DNA from: Streptomyces spinoverrucosus
Lineage (GTDB): Bacteria > Actinomycetota > Actinomycetes > Streptomycetales > Streptomycetaceae
Direction of reading: 5' to 3'
Assembly (NCBI RefSeq): GCF_015712165.1
Contig: NZ_JADPZX010000001.1
Coordinates: 7,018,001 to 7,082,000 of the forward strand
DNA: 64,000 nucleotides
Translations under genes and position numbers: made by a program
The notes under the pieces: model-generated
The model's input: only the letters and a program-made list of their open reading frames with translations
What the model was told of the DNA's origin: nothing
Databases searched by the model: none
Shown here: one piece after another, positions 36,708 to 45,674 of the stretch
Layout: each line of letters starts with the position of its first letter
How positions within the stretch are numbered: position 1 is the first letter of the stretch

Positions 36708-37697
36708 GTGCTCATCGACACTTACGGCCGGGTGGCCACCGACCTGAGGGTCTCGCTGACCGACCGCTGCAATCTGCGCTGTACGTACTGCATGCCCGAG
36801 GAGGGCCTGCAGTGGCTGGCCAAGCCGGACCTGCTCACGGACGACGAGATCGTCCGCCTGATCGACATCGCCGTCACCTCCCTGGGGATCAAGGAGGTCC
36901 GCTTCACCGGCGGCGAGCCCCTGCTGCGCCCCGGCCTGGTCGGCATCGTCGAGCGTGTCGCGGCCCTCGACCCGCGCCCCCAGATGTCGCTGACCACCAA
37001 CGGCATCGGCCTCAAGCGCACCGCGACCGCCCTGAAGGCGGCCGGCCTGGACCGGGTCAACGTCTCCCTGGACACCCTCCGCCCCGACGTCTTCAAGGCC
37101 CTCACTCGCCGCGACCGCCACAAGGACGTCATCGAGGGCCTGCACGCCGCCCGTGCGGCGGGCCTGACCCCGGTCAAGGTCAACACGGTCCTGATGCCGG
37201 GGCTGAACGGCGACGAGGCCCCCGACCTGCTGGCCTGGGCCGTGGAGCACGACTACGAGCTGCGCTTCATCGAGCAGATGCCCCTGGACGCCCAGCACGG
37301 CTGGAAGCGCGAGGGCATGATCACGGCCGGCGACATCCTGACCTCCCTGCGCACCCGCTTCGACCTGACCCCCGAGGGCGACGAGGCCCGCGGCACGGCC
37401 CCCGCCGAGCGCTGGATCGTGAACGGCGGCCCGCACCGCGTCGGTGTCATCGCCTCCGTCACCCGTCCGTTCTGCGCGGCCTGCGACCGTACCCGCCTGA
37501 CGGCCGACGGCCAGATACGTACGTGCCTGTTCGCCCGCGAGGAGACGGACCTGCGCGCGGCCCTCCGCTCGGGCGCCCCCGACGAGGAGATCGCCCGTAT
37601 CTGGCGCCTGGCGATGTGGGGCAAGAAGGCGGGCGCGGGCCTGGACGACCCGAGCTTCGTGCAGCCGGACAGGCCTATGTCTGCGATAGGGGGCTGA
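36708..37697 (+). CDS. moaA: GTP 3',8-cyclase MoaA
   Basis: 329-residue radical SAM enzyme that starts molybdenum cofactor synthesis by rearranging GTP. N-terminal Cx3Cx2C cluster is in SLTDRCNLRCTYCMPEEGLQ, with TGGEPLLRPGL (SAM binding) and MSLTTNGIGLKR. The C-terminal second 4Fe-4S cluster cysteines are in TRPFCAACDRTRLTADGQIR followed by TCLFAREE. The final Gly-Gly (SAIGG) essential in MoaA is intact. GTG at 36708 with GGAGG seven bases upstream. Cytosolic. Confidence 0.97.
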   Translation: MLIDTYGRVATDLRVSLTDRCNLRCTYCMPEEGLQWLAKPDLLTDDEIVRLIDIAVTSLGIKEVRFTGGEPLLRPGLVGIVERVAALDPRPQMSLTTNGIGLKRTATALKAAGLDRVNVSLDTLRPDVFKALTRRDRHKDVIEGLHAARAAGLTPVKVNTVLMPGLNGDEAPDLLAWAVEHDYELRFIEQMPLDAQHGWKREGMITAGDILTSLRTRFDLTPEGDEARGTAPAERWIVNGGPHRVGVIASVTRPFCAACDRTRLTADGQIRTCLFAREETDLRAALRSGAPDEEIARIWRLAMWGKKAGAGLDDPSFVQPDRPMSAIGG

Positions 37698-37738
37698 CTG
37701 CAACGCCCCAAAGGGGGGCGGGGCTGTATCGATGCCCC

Positions 37739-37957
37739 TCAGCCCCCCTGCTGCTCCTCCCACTCGTTGAGCAGCACAACGTCCTTCAAGAACCCCCGCA
37801 CCCCGAGAAACTGCGAAAGATGCTCGCGATGCTCCCCGCACGCGAGCCACGCCTTGCGCCGTTCCGGCGTGTGAATCTTCGGGTTGTTCCAGGCCAGCAC
37901 CCACACGGCGTCGGCACGACAGCCCTTCGCGGAACAGATCGGGGTCTCGTCACTCAC
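37739..37957 (-). CDS. Small Cys/His-containing conserved protein
   Basis: 72-residue protein: MSDETPICSAKGCRADAVWV, then AWNNPKIHTPERRKAWLACG, then EHREHLSQFLGVRGFLKDVV. Two Cys near residues 8 and 13, Cys about 40 and His about 43 could form a zinc site. Homologues are widespread in actinobacteria, where the label 'acetone carboxylase' is a doubtful transfer. The GTG at 37957 is the start. Convergent with moaA. Function unknown. Confidence 0.8.
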   Translation of the reverse strand: MSDETPICSAKGCRADAVWVLAWNNPKIHTPERRKAWLACGEHREHLSQFLGVRGFLKDVVLLNEWEEQQGG

Positions 37958-37981
37958 AGGTTCGTCTCACCACTGCACAGA

Positions 37982-38024
37982 AAAGGCGACGCCGAGCAGC
38001 CACGGGGGGAGCTGCCCGGCGTCG
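37982..38024 (-). terminator. Intrinsic terminator for the DUF3099 gene
   Basis: On the minus strand CGACGCCGGGCAGC pairs with GCTGCTCGGCGTCG around a 10-nt loop, followed by CCTTTTCTG. It lies about 140 bp after the stop of the DUF3099 gene and upstream of the 37739 gene, separating their transcripts. Confidence 0.75.
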
Positions 38025-38164
38025 GTCCGTCGCTCCGACGGGGGATGCGGAGCGCCTACGAAGTATGTCACGGGTAACCGGTTGCCGGGCACCTGAACAA
38101 CATGATTGATCCGAGCTTTTCCATAGCTCTGAACGAAGGCTTGACGCGAAGACCCTCCGCAGCC

Positions 38165-38557
38165 TTACGTCCTCTGTTCGGGCCGCTCTTTCACCGGATC
38201 GCCCACTTTGTCCTCCGGTACGGATTCCGTGGAGCCGCCGTCGTCCGCCCTCGGGGGCATCAGCATCGGCGGGGGCGGCACGCTCACGAACGTCGACGGC
38301 AGCGACGGCGCGTTCTCCCGCCCGGCGTTGGCGATCACCACCGCGATATAGGGGAGCACCGCGCCCAGTACCAGCGCCACGATCGCGACATGCCGTTCGA
38401 CGTTCCACAGGGTCGCCGCGAGGATCACCGAGATCGTTCGGACCGACATCGAGATGACGTACCGCCGCTGCCGGCCGCGGACGTCCTCCTGGAGGCCCTG
38501 CCGGGCTCCGGTGATCCGGAACACCTGGCCGTTGCCGTCGCCATGCCTATCCCGCAT
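38165..38557 (-). CDS. DUF3099 membrane protein
   Basis: 130-residue protein. The conserved part VFRITGARQGLQEDVRGRQR followed by RYVISMSVRTISVILAATLW and VAIVALVLGAVLPYIAVVIA matches DUF3099, with two helices and a Pro-rich tail (VPPPPMLMPPRADDGG). The ATG at 38557 gives the usual N-terminus; an upstream ATG at 38734 would add low-complexity sequence. Function unknown. It is divergent from the GlsB-like gene with a 243-bp gap. Confidence 0.82.
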   Translation of the reverse strand: MRDRHGDGNGQVFRITGARQGLQEDVRGRQRRYVISMSVRTISVILAATLWNVERHVAIVALVLGAVLPYIAVVIANAGRENAPSLPSTFVSVPPPPMLMPPRADDGGSTESVPEDKVGDPVKERPEQRT

Positions 38558-38800
38558 CACATTCCACCATCCGCCCGCCTCGGACTCTCCCCGGCCCGTC
38601 CCAGCTCGCACCCGGCCGGAACCGGGGCCGGACAGCCTCCACGTTACGCCGCCGCCGCGTCGCCCACGAGAGCGGGTCCCACTCCCGCCTGGGCGAACGC
38701 CGTCGGGCGTAGCGCGCACGGCCGTATCCGACATGCGCCGTACGGCCTACGGGCCGACACTGGGCGTAATGCTCACGTCGAGCCGTACGAGGAGGCAGCC

Positions 38801-39076
38801 ATGGGCTGGTTGTGGGCGATCATCGTGGGATTCGTGCTTGGTCTGATCGCCAAGGCGATCATCCCGGGCAAGCAGCACATCCCACTCTGGCTGACCACCA
38901 TCCTGGGCATGCTGGGAGCCATCGCAGGCAACGCCATCGCCAGGGGCTTCGGTGTCGACGAGACGCCCGGCATCGACTGGAGCCGTCACATCTTCCAGCT
39001 CGTGGCCGCGATCATCATCGTCTTCCTGGGCGACATGGCGTACATGCAGCTCAGGGGCGGCAAACGACGCGCCTGA
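38801..39076 (+). CDS. GlsB/YeaQ/YmgE family stress membrane protein
   Basis: 91-residue, three-helix protein: GWLWAIIVGFVLGLIAKAII, PLWLTTILGMLGAIAGNAIA, then IFQLVAAIIIVFLGDMAYMQ. The PGK motif after helix one and the Gly-rich second helix match the transglycosylase-associated GlsB/YeaQ family, often stress-induced. ATG at 38801 with GAGGAGG upstream. Convergent with tyrS; a hairpin lies between them. Confidence 0.92.
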   Translation: MGWLWAIIVGFVLGLIAKAIIPGKQHIPLWLTTILGMLGAIAGNAIARGFGVDETPGIDWSRHIFQLVAAIIIVFLGDMAYMQLRGGKRRA

Positions 39077-39092
39077 GACGGCGTACGGCGAA

Positions 39093-39125
39093 CGGGGCGG
39101 CCTCCCCGACAGAAGGGCCACCCCG
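39093..39125. terminator. Bidirectional hairpin between glsB-like gene and tyrS
   Basis: CGGGGCGGCC pairs with GGGCCACCCCG around about 12 nt, between convergent stops at 39076 and 39148. A single mismatch interrupts the stem. It could serve both strands. Confidence 0.6.
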
Positions 39126-39147
39126 CTCGCACACGGTCACGTCCGTG

Positions 39148-40416
39148 TCAGGCGCCCGTGACCTCGACCGCCGCCAGGTTCTTCTTGCCCCGGCGCAGCA
39201 CCAGCCAGCGCCCGTGCAGCAGGTCCTCCTTGGCCGGAACCGCGTCCTCGGAGTCGACCTTCGCGTTGTTCACGTACGCGCCGCCCTCCTTCACCGTGCG
39301 GCGCGCGGCCGACTTGCTGGGCACCAGGCCGACCTCGGCGAACAGGTCCACCACCGGCGCCGGCCCGGCGACCTGGATGTTCGGCACCTCGGACAGGGCC
39401 GCCGCCAGCGTCCGCTCGTCCAGCTCGGCCAGCTCACCCTGCCCGAAGAGGGCCTTCGACGCGGCGATCACGGCGGCCGTCTGGTCGGCGCCGTGCACCA
39501 GCGTCGTCAGCTCCTCGGCCAGTGCACGCTGCGCCGCCCGCGCCTGCGGACGCTCCTCCGTCTGCCTCTCCAGCTCCTCCAGCTCCTCGCGGGACTTGAA
39601 GGACAGGATCCGCATGTACGTCGAGATGTCCCGGTCGTCCACGTTCAGCCAGAACTGGTAGAACGCGTACGGCGTCGTCATCTCCGGGTCGAGCCAGACG
39701 GCGCCGCCCTCGGTCTTGCCGAACTTGGTGCCGTCCGCCTTGGTCATCAGCGGCGTCGCCAGCGCGTGCACACTGGCGTGCGGCTCCAGCTTGTGGATCA
39801 GGTCCAGCCCTGCCGTGAGGTTGCCCCACTGGTCGCTGCCGCCCTGCTGGAGCGTGCAGCCGTACCGCCGGTAGAGCTGCAGGAAGTCCATGCCCTGCAG
39901 GATCTGGTAGCTGAACTCGGTGTAGCTGATGCCCTCGGAGGACTCCAGGCGCCGGGCGACGGAGTCCTTCGTCAGCATCTTGTTGACACGGAAGTGCTTG
40001 CCGATGTCCCGCAGGAACTCGATCGCGGAGAGGCCCTGCGTCCAGTCGAGGTTGTTGACCATCACGGCCGCGTTCTCACCCTCGAAGGACAGGAACGGCT
40101 CGATCTGGTGGCGCAGCTTCTGCACCCAGCCGGCGACCGTCTCCGGGTCGTTCAGCGTGCGCTCCGCCGTGGGGCGCGGGTCGCCGATCAGGCCCGTCGC
40201 GCCGCCCACCAGCGCCAGCGGCCGGTGACCGGCCTGCTGGAGCCGGCGAACGGTGAGCACCTGCACCAGATGCCCCACATGCAACGACGGCGCGGTCGGG
40301 TCGAAGCCGCAATAGAACGTGACGGGACCGTCCGCGAGCGCCTTGCGCAGTGCTTCCTCGTCGGTGGAGAGGGCGAACAGCCCACGCCACTTGAGCTCGT
40401 CGACGATGTCCGTCAC
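39148..40416 (-). CDS. tyrS: Tyrosyl-tRNA synthetase
   Basis: 422-residue class Ic synthetase that charges tRNA-Tyr. Signatures are [20 protein letters not shown] (HIGH-type HVGH), the Tyr pocket motif [20 protein letters not shown], the [10 protein letters not shown] segment, and the KFGKT version of the KMSKS loop ([20 protein letters not shown]). The C-terminus holds an S4 RNA-binding domain ([20 protein letters not shown]). Length fits TyrS1. ATG at 40416 with GGAG upstream. No T-box leader is evident. Confidence 0.97.
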   Translation of the reverse strand: MTDIVDELKWRGLFALSTDEEALRKALADGPVTFYCGFDPTAPSLHVGHLVQVLTVRRLQQAGHRPLALVGGATGLIGDPRPTAERTLNDPETVAGWVQKLRHQIEPFLSFEGENAAVMVNNLDWTQGLSAIEFLRDIGKHFRVNKMLTKDSVARRLESSEGISYTEFSYQILQGMDFLQLYRRYGCTLQQGGSDQWGNLTAGLDLIHKLEPHASVHALATPLMTKADGTKFGKTEGGAVWLDPEMTTPYAFYQFWLNVDDRDISTYMRILSFKSREELEELERQTEERPQARAAQRALAEELTTLVHGADQTAAVIAASKALFGQGELAELDERTLAAALSEVPNIQVAGPAPVVDLFAEVGLVPSKSAARRTVKEGGAYVNNAKVDSEDAVPAKEDLLHGRWLVLRRGKKNLAAVEVTGA

Positions 40417-40473
40417 GGTTCTCGTGTCTCCTTGGATGATCTTCGGGCAGTCGGGTGACCGCCGCCTACGAGG

Positions 40474-41871
40474 TTATACGCCCCGACTGACAGAGCTCAT
40501 GTTGAAATCCGGGATCCGCAGCGGCGGCATCGCGGCCCGGGTGAACCAGTCGTTCCACTCCCGGGGCAACGTCCTCTCCGTGCGCCCCGCCTCCACGGCC
40601 CGGCCCAGCAGCCCGACCGGCGACTCGTTGAACCGGAAGTTGTTCACCTCGCCGGTCACCTCGCCGTTCTCGACGAGGTAGACGCCGTCCCTGGTCAGGC
40701 CGGTCAGCAGCAGGGTCGCCGGGTCGACCTCGCGGATGTACCACAGGCAGGTCAGCAGCAGTCCGCGCTCGGTGCTCGCGACCATCTCGTCCAGGGAGCG
40801 GCCCTCGCCCCCGTTCTCCAGAATCAGGTTGTCGATGCCCGGCGCCAGCGGCAGCCCCGTCATCCCCGCGCTGTGCCGGCTCGTGAGCAGATGCTTCAGC
40901 TCGCCCTCGGCCACCCACTCCGTGGGCGTCAGCGGCAGACCGTTGTCGAACACCGACGAGTCGTCCCCGGAGGAGTGCGCGAGAACGAAGGGCGCCGCCT
41001 CCAGGCCCGGCTCGTTCGGGTCGCTGCGCAGGGTCAGCGGCAGCTCGGTGAGCCGCTCACCCACGCGCGTGCCGCCGCCGGGCTTGGAGAACACCGTCCG
41101 GCCCTCCGCCGCGTCCCGCCCCGACGCCGACCACATCTGGTAGATCAGCAGGTCCGCCACCGCGGTCGGCGGCAGCAGCGTCTCGTACCGCCCGGCGGGC
41201 AGCTCCACGCGCCGCTCGGCCCAGCCGAGGCGTACGGCCAGGTCGGCGTCCAGCGCCGCCGGGTCGACGTCCTTGAAGTCCCGCGTCGACCGGCCGGTCC
41301 ACGCCGAGCGGGTACGGTCGGGCGACTTGGCGTTCAGCTCCAGCGTCCCGTTCGGCTGGTCGTGCCGCAGCCGCAGCCCCGCCGACGTCCCCAGATAGCT
41401 GGACGTCACCTCGTGGTTGGCGAAGCCGTACAGCTCGCGACCGCCCGCACGCGCGCGTGCGAAGGCCTCGCCCAGCGCCGGTGCGAAGTCGGCGAACACG
41501 GCCGACGACGTCTCGGCGGGCGCGTCGGAGAAGTCGGGCGACTGCGGTACGCCCGTCACCAGCGGCTGCGCGTCCTCGGCGGGCCCGGCGCCCCGAGCGG
41601 CGGCCTCCGCGGCCCGCACCAGCGGCTCCAACTCCTCCACGGTCACCGCGGATCGCGACACGACACCCGAGGCCGTGCCCTCCTTGCCGTCGACGGTCGC
41701 GACGACGGTGAGCGTGCGCCCGCGCGTGACGCCGTTCGTGGTCAGCGCGTTGCCCGCCCAGCGCAGGTTGGCGGTCGAGTGCTCGTCGGCGATCACGACA
41801 CAGCCGTCGGCCCGGGACAGCTCCAGGGCACGCTCGACGATCTCGTGCGGCTTGTTCGTCGGGGCGCTCAT
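40474..41871 (-). CDS. pmbA: TldE/PmbA-type metalloprotease subunit
   Basis: 465-residue PmbA/TldE homologue, the non-catalytic partner of TldD. Motifs: STANLRWAGNALTTNGVTRG, GVVSRSAVTVEELEPLVRAA, and the end RTVFSKPGGGTRVGERLTEL followed later by LPREWNDWFTRAAMPPLRIP. It lacks the HExxxH zinc motif, as expected. TldD/PmbA heterodimers degrade peptides or trim precursor peptides such as microcins. ATG at 41871 overlaps the tldD stop (ATGA). Confidence 0.92.
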   Translation of the reverse strand: MSAPTNKPHEIVERALELSRADGCVVIADEHSTANLRWAGNALTTNGVTRGRTLTVVATVDGKEGTASGVVSRSAVTVEELEPLVRAAEAAARGAGPAEDAQPLVTGVPQSPDFSDAPAETSSAVFADFAPALGEAFARARAGGRELYGFANHEVTSSYLGTSAGLRLRHDQPNGTLELNAKSPDRTRSAWTGRSTRDFKDVDPAALDADLAVRLGWAERRVELPAGRYETLLPPTAVADLLIYQMWSASGRDAAEGRTVFSKPGGGTRVGERLTELPLTLRSDPNEPGLEAAPFVLAHSSGDDSSVFDNGLPLTPTEWVAEGELKHLLTSRHSAGMTGLPLAPGIDNLILENGGEGRSLDEMVASTERGLLLTCLWYIREVDPATLLLTGLTRDGVYLVENGEVTGEVNNFRFNESPVGLLGRAVEAGRTERTLPREWNDWFTRAAMPPLRIPDFNMSSVSRGV

Positions 41872-43391
41872 CGACCGGCCTCCTGGGTGGTGTTCAGAAT
41901 GTTGACGCCCCTGAAGAGGGCCGAAGGGCAGCCGTGCGACACGGCCGCGACCTGGCCCGGCTGGGCCTTGCCGCAGTTGAAGGCACCGCCCAGGACGTAC
42001 GTCTGGGGGCCGCCGACGGCCGACATGGAGCCCCAGAAGTCGGTCGTCGTCGCCTGGTAGGCGACGTCCCGCAGCTGACCCGCGAGCCGACCGTTCTCGA
42101 TCCGGAAGAAACGCTGACCGGTGAACTGGAAGTTGTAGCGCTGCATGTCGATCGACCAGGACCGGTCCCCGACGACGTAGATGCCCCGCTCCACGCCCCC
42201 GATGAGATCCTCGGTCGACATCCCGGCCGGGTCCGGCCGCAACGACACGTTGGCCATCCGCTGCACCGGCACATGAGAGGGCGAGTCGGCGTAGGCGCAC
42301 CCGTTGGACCGCTCGAACCCGGTCAGCCGGGCGATCCTGCGGTCGAGCTGGTAGCCGACGAGGGTGCCGTCCTTGACCAGGTCCCAGGACTGCGCCTCGA
42401 CGCCCTCGTCGTCGTACCCGATGGTGGCGAGGCCGTGCTCGGCGGTGCGGTCACCGGTGACGTTCATCAGCTCCGAGCCGTACCTCAGCTTGCCGAGTTG
42501 GTCGAACGTGGCGAAGGAGGTGCCGGCGTAGGCGGCCTCGTAGCCGAGCGCGCGGTCCAGTTCCGTGGCGTGTCCGATGGACTCGTGGATGGTCAGCCAC
42601 AGGTTGGACGGGTCGACGACGAGGTCGTACAGGCCCGGCTCCACGCTCGGCGCGCGCATCTTCTCGGCGAGCAGCTCGGGCAGCCGGTCGAGTTCGGCGT
42701 CCCAGTCCCAGCCGGTGCCCGTGAGGTACTCCCAGCCGCGTCCGACGGGCGGTGCGATGGTGCGCATGGAGTCGAACTCGCCGGTCGACTCGTCGACCGA
42801 CACCGCGGTCAGCTGCGGGTGCAGCCGTACGCGCTGCTGTGTGGTCACGGTCCCGGCCGTGTCGGCGTAGAACTTGTTCTCGTGCACGGTGAGCAGCGAG
42901 GCGTCGACATGGTCCACCCCGTCGGCGCCGAGCAGCCGCTCGCTCCACTCGGTCAGCAGGCCTGACTTCTCCTCGTCGGGCACGGTGAACGGATCGATCT
43001 CGTACGACGAGATCCACGTCCGGTCCGCGTGCACCGGCTCGGCCGCGAGCTCCACCCGCTCCTTTGACCCGGCCGCCCTGATCACCTGCGCGGACAGCTT
43101 CGCCATCGCCACGGCCTGACTCGCCACCCGGGCGGCGGCATCCATGGTCAGGTCCACACCGGACGCGAAGCCCCACGTCCCGCCGTGCACGACCCGTACC
43201 GCGTACCCCAGGTCGGTGGTGTCCGACGACCCGGACGGCTTGCCGTCCCTGAGCCGCCAGGACGCGCTGCGCACCCGCTCCAACCGGAAGTCGGCATGCT
43301 CCGCCCCCAGCGCACGCGCGCGTGCGAGCGCGGCGTCGGCCAGAGCGCGGAGCGGAAGCGCCGTGAAGGCTTCGTCGATGGTATGAGGCAC
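41868..43391 (-). CDS. tldD: TldD-type metalloprotease, catalytic subunit
   Basis: 507-residue TldD with the zinc motif HESIGHATELDRALGYEAAY (HExxxH) at about residue 270 and the downstream GCPSALFRGVNILNTTQEAG end. The N-terminal part has LRDGKPSGSSDTTDLGYAVR. The HExxxH motif marks the active subunit of the heterodimer; the third zinc ligand is a Cys in the family, here probably in FNCGKAQPG. Coupled to pmbA by ATGA. ATG at 43391. Confidence 0.93.
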   Translation of the reverse strand: MPHTIDEAFTALPLRALADAALARARALGAEHADFRLERVRSASWRLRDGKPSGSSDTTDLGYAVRVVHGGTWGFASGVDLTMDAAARVASQAVAMAKLSAQVIRAAGSKERVELAAEPVHADRTWISSYEIDPFTVPDEEKSGLLTEWSERLLGADGVDHVDASLLTVHENKFYADTAGTVTTQQRVRLHPQLTAVSVDESTGEFDSMRTIAPPVGRGWEYLTGTGWDWDAELDRLPELLAEKMRAPSVEPGLYDLVVDPSNLWLTIHESIGHATELDRALGYEAAYAGTSFATFDQLGKLRYGSELMNVTGDRTAEHGLATIGYDDEGVEAQSWDLVKDGTLVGYQLDRRIARLTGFERSNGCAYADSPSHVPVQRMANVSLRPDPAGMSTEDLIGGVERGIYVVGDRSWSIDMQRYNFQFTGQRFFRIENGRLAGQLRDVAYQATTTDFWGSMSAVGGPQTYVLGGAFNCGKAQPGQVAAVSHGCPSALFRGVNILNTTQEAGR

Positions 43392-43642
43392 CGAGGTCTC
43401 CCTGCTGTCGTCGCCTGTCGGGTCCGATCATGTCGCGCGAGCGGTCCCGCGGACCACACGTTTCCGCCGGGAGAACGCGACTTTCTGTAGGGATTCGACA
43501 GTGCCGCCCCTGTGCCACTGTCGGTGCCCGAATGTCCCACGTCGCGGCCGGACCGATAGGTTTTCGGTGAAGCCGCCTGTCATCGCTGCCTGTCCACGGG
43601 TGCTCGGGCGGGGTACCAGACCGCTATCGAAAGGGTGATCCG
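43392..43642. other. Divergent intergenic between tldD and fabG
   Basis: About 250 bp, with promoters for both directions expected. I see no clear operator or small ORF. AAAGGG at 43630-43635 serves as ribosome binding site for the downstream TTG start. Confidence 0.4.
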
Positions 43643-44347
43643 TTGAGCCGATCGGTTCTCGTCACCGGAGGCAACCGGGGCATCGGCCTCGCCATCGCCC
43701 GCGCTTTCGCCGACGCCGGCGACAAGGTCGCGATCACATACCGCTCGGGTGAGCCGCCGGCCGGTTTCCTCGCCGTCAAGTGCGACATCACCGACCCCGA
43801 ACAGGTGGAGCAGGCCTACAAGGAGATCGAGGCCGAGCACGGCTCCGTCGAGGTCCTGGTCGCCAACGCCGGCGTCACCAAGGACCAGCTCCTGATGCGG
43901 ATGTCCGAGGAGGACTTCACCTCGGTCATCGACACCAACCTCACCGGCACCTTCCGGGTCGTCAAGCGGGCCAACCGCGGCATGCTGCGCGCCAAGAAGG
44001 GCCGGGTCGTCCTGATCTCGTCGGTGGTCGGGCTGCTCGGCTCGGCGGGCCAGGCGAACTACGCCGCCTCCAAGGCCGCGCTGGTCGGCTTCGCGCGCTC
44101 CCTCGCCCGTGAGCTGGGCTCGCGCAACATCACCTTCAACGTCGTCGCGCCGGGCTTCGTCGACACCGACATGACCCAGGCGCTGACCGACGAGCAGCGC
44201 TCGAACATCGTGTCGCAGGTGCCGCTCGGCCGTTACGCGCAGCCCGAGGAGATCGCCGCGACGGTGCGGTTCCTCGCCTCGGACGACGCCTCGTACATCA
44301 CTGGAGCCGTCATCCCCGTAGACGGCGGACTGGGAATGGGTCACTGA
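43643..44347 (+). CDS. fabG: 3-oxoacyl-[ACP] reductase FabG
   Basis: 234-residue SDR that reduces beta-ketoacyl-ACP in fatty acid synthesis. TGxxxGxG in LVTGGNRGIGLAIARAFADA, catalytic Ser in VVLISSVVGLLGSAGQ, and YxxxK in NYAASKAALVGFARSLAREL. The C-terminus VIPVDGGLGMGH matches the family. The TTG at 43643 is an unusual start; the rest of the N-terminus fits the family. Followed after 5 bp by fabI, so co-transcribed. Confidence 0.95.
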   Translation: MSRSVLVTGGNRGIGLAIARAFADAGDKVAITYRSGEPPAGFLAVKCDITDPEQVEQAYKEIEAEHGSVEVLVANAGVTKDQLLMRMSEEDFTSVIDTNLTGTFRVVKRANRGMLRAKKGRVVLISSVVGLLGSAGQANYAASKAALVGFARSLARELGSRNITFNVVAPGFVDTDMTQALTDEQRSNIVSQVPLGRYAQPEEIAATVRFLASDDASYITGAVIPVDGGLGMGH

Positions 44348-44352
44348 TCACC

Positions 44353-45120
44353 ATGAGCGGAATTCTCGAGGGCAAGCGCGTCCTGATCACCGGTGTGCTG
44401 ACGGAGGCCTCCATCGCCTTCCACGCCGCGAAGCTGGCCCAGGAGCAGGGCGCCGAGGTCATCCTGACCGCGTTCCCGCGGCCCACGCTGACCGAGCGCA
44501 TCGCCAAGAAGCTCCCCAAGCCCACCAAGGTCATCGAGCTCGACGTGACCAACGACGAGCACCTCGGCCGCCTCGCGGACGTCGTCGGCGAGGAGCTGGG
44601 CGGCCTGGACGGCGTCGTGCACTCCATCGGCTTCGCGCCGCAGGACGCGCTCGGCGGCAACTTCCTCAACACGCCGTTCGAGTCGGTCGCCACGGCCATG
44701 CACGTCTCGGCGTACTCCCTGAAGTCGCTGACCATGGCCTGTCTGCCGCTGATGCAGAACGGCGGCTCGGTCGTGGGTCTCACCTTCGACGCGCAGTTCG
44801 CCTGGCCGCAGTACGACTGGATGGGCCCGGCCAAGGCCGCCCTGGAGGCCACCAACCGCTACATGGCGCGTGACCTGGGCAAGCAGAACATCCGCTGCAA
44901 CCTCATCTCGGCGGGCCCGCTCGGCTCCATGGCCGCCAAGTCCATCCCGGGCTTCAGCGAACTGGCGTCCGTGTGGGACAACCGCTCCCCGCTGGAGTGG
45001 GACCTGAAGGACCCGGAGCCGGCCGGCCGCGGTGTCGTCGCCCTGCTGAGCGACTGGTTCCCGAAGACGACGGGCGAGATCATCCACGTGGACGGCGGTC
45101 TGCACGCCATCGGCGCCTGA
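44353..45120 (+). CDS. fabI: Enoyl-[ACP] reductase FabI/InhA
   Basis: 255-residue NADH-dependent enoyl-ACP reductase, the last reductive step of type II fatty acid synthesis. N-terminus GILEGKRVLITGVLTEASIA has the InhA-like nucleotide fold. The family's Y-x6-K pair lies in QYDWMGPAKAALEATNRYMA, and SAGPLGSMAAKSIPGF and DGGLHAIGA follow. Sequence resembles mycobacterial InhA, the target of isoniazid, diazaborines and triclosan. Starts 5 bp after fabG; a hairpin follows at 45176. Confidence 0.96.
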   Translation: MSGILEGKRVLITGVLTEASIAFHAAKLAQEQGAEVILTAFPRPTLTERIAKKLPKPTKVIELDVTNDEHLGRLADVVGEELGGLDGVVHSIGFAPQDALGGNFLNTPFESVATAMHVSAYSLKSLTMACLPLMQNGGSVVGLTFDAQFAWPQYDWMGPAKAALEATNRYMARDLGKQNIRCNLISAGPLGSMAAKSIPGFSELASVWDNRSPLEWDLKDPEPAGRGVVALLSDWFPKTTGEIIHVDGGLHAIGA

Positions 45121-45175
45121 TCGATCGTTCACCGGGTGATCACCTGATCACCTGATCACCTGAACACTGCTGATC
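45119..45175. repeat. GATC cluster with 8-bp direct repeats after fabI
   Basis: Six GATC sites in 57 bp (45119, 45123, 45138, 45146, 45154, 45172), with GATCACCT repeated in tandem three times at 45138-45161. It starts in the fabI stop codon and ends at the terminator. This is a second candidate Gbn-rich site, although none has the full (A/T)T extension. Confidence 0.6.
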
Positions 45176-45207
45176 AAGGGCTCGCATCCAGCCGGGTGCG
45201 GGCCCTT
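45176..45207 (+). terminator. Terminator after fabG-fabI
   Basis: AAGGGCTCGCATCC pairs with GGGTGCGGGCCCTT, a 14-bp stem with two mismatched positions around a four-nt loop, about 55 bp after the fabI stop. Confidence 0.75.
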
Positions 45208-45317
45208 GGCGTGTCCCCCGTTCGGCCTATCCGGCCGGGCGGGAGCGGCGGGCGGCCGGGCACCCTGGAATCGCGTCACCACGCGTCCCTCCCCAGCACG
45301 GCCGAGGAGGTCCCCTT

Positions 45318-45674
45318 GTGCGCCTGTACCGCTGCCTGGCCTCAGTGACCGTCGCCGTGACTCTCGTGCTGTCCGCGCCGTACGACGCGCTGTCGCACGT
45401 GCGCGTGGTGGCCGGGGAACCGGAGGAGGATCCGCCACCGTTCGGCGCCGCGTGCCGCACCAGAATCGAGGGCTCCCATGTGGTCGCCCACTGCCACAAC
45501 CCCTATGTGGACATCGATCGGGTCCGCCTGCACATCGAGTGCGACCGGTGGTGGGACCTGGACACCGACAGTGCCCCCGTGGACGCCGAGCCCGCGATGA
45601 CCGTGCGCCTGACCGGCCGCTGCTGGAAGGAAGTCCGCTCGGCGTGGATCAGCCACCAGAACCGGGGGAGCTGA
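45318..45674 (+). CDS. Small secreted protein, unknown function
   Basis: 118-residue protein with a signal peptide (CLASVTVAVTLVLSAPYDAL, cleavage about ALS) and an exported domain of about 85 residues with four cysteines (AACRTRIEGSHVVAHC, HIECDRWWDLDTDSAPVDAE, GRCWKEVRSAWISHQ), likely two disulfides. No family recognised. GTG at 45318 with GAGGAGG at 45304-45310. The 3' end overlaps the convergent GntR gene by 26 bp. Confidence 0.75.
   Translation: MRLYRCLASVTVAVTLVLSAPYDALSHVRVVAGEPEEDPPPFGAACRTRIEGSHVVAHCHNPYVDIDRVRLHIECDRWWDLDTDSAPVDAEPAMTVRLTGRCWKEVRSAWISHQNRGS

Noticed and set aside
38102..38160. Short + strand frame starting ATG at 38102
   Set aside because: It runs in a wrong frame over the DUF3099 gene and only coincides with GlsB-like protein further down; the GlsB start with a good ribosome binding site is at 38801.
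40417..40480. T-box leader before tyrS
   Set aside because: The region upstream of tyrS is too short and holds no T-box sequence; the pmbA gene ends just before it.
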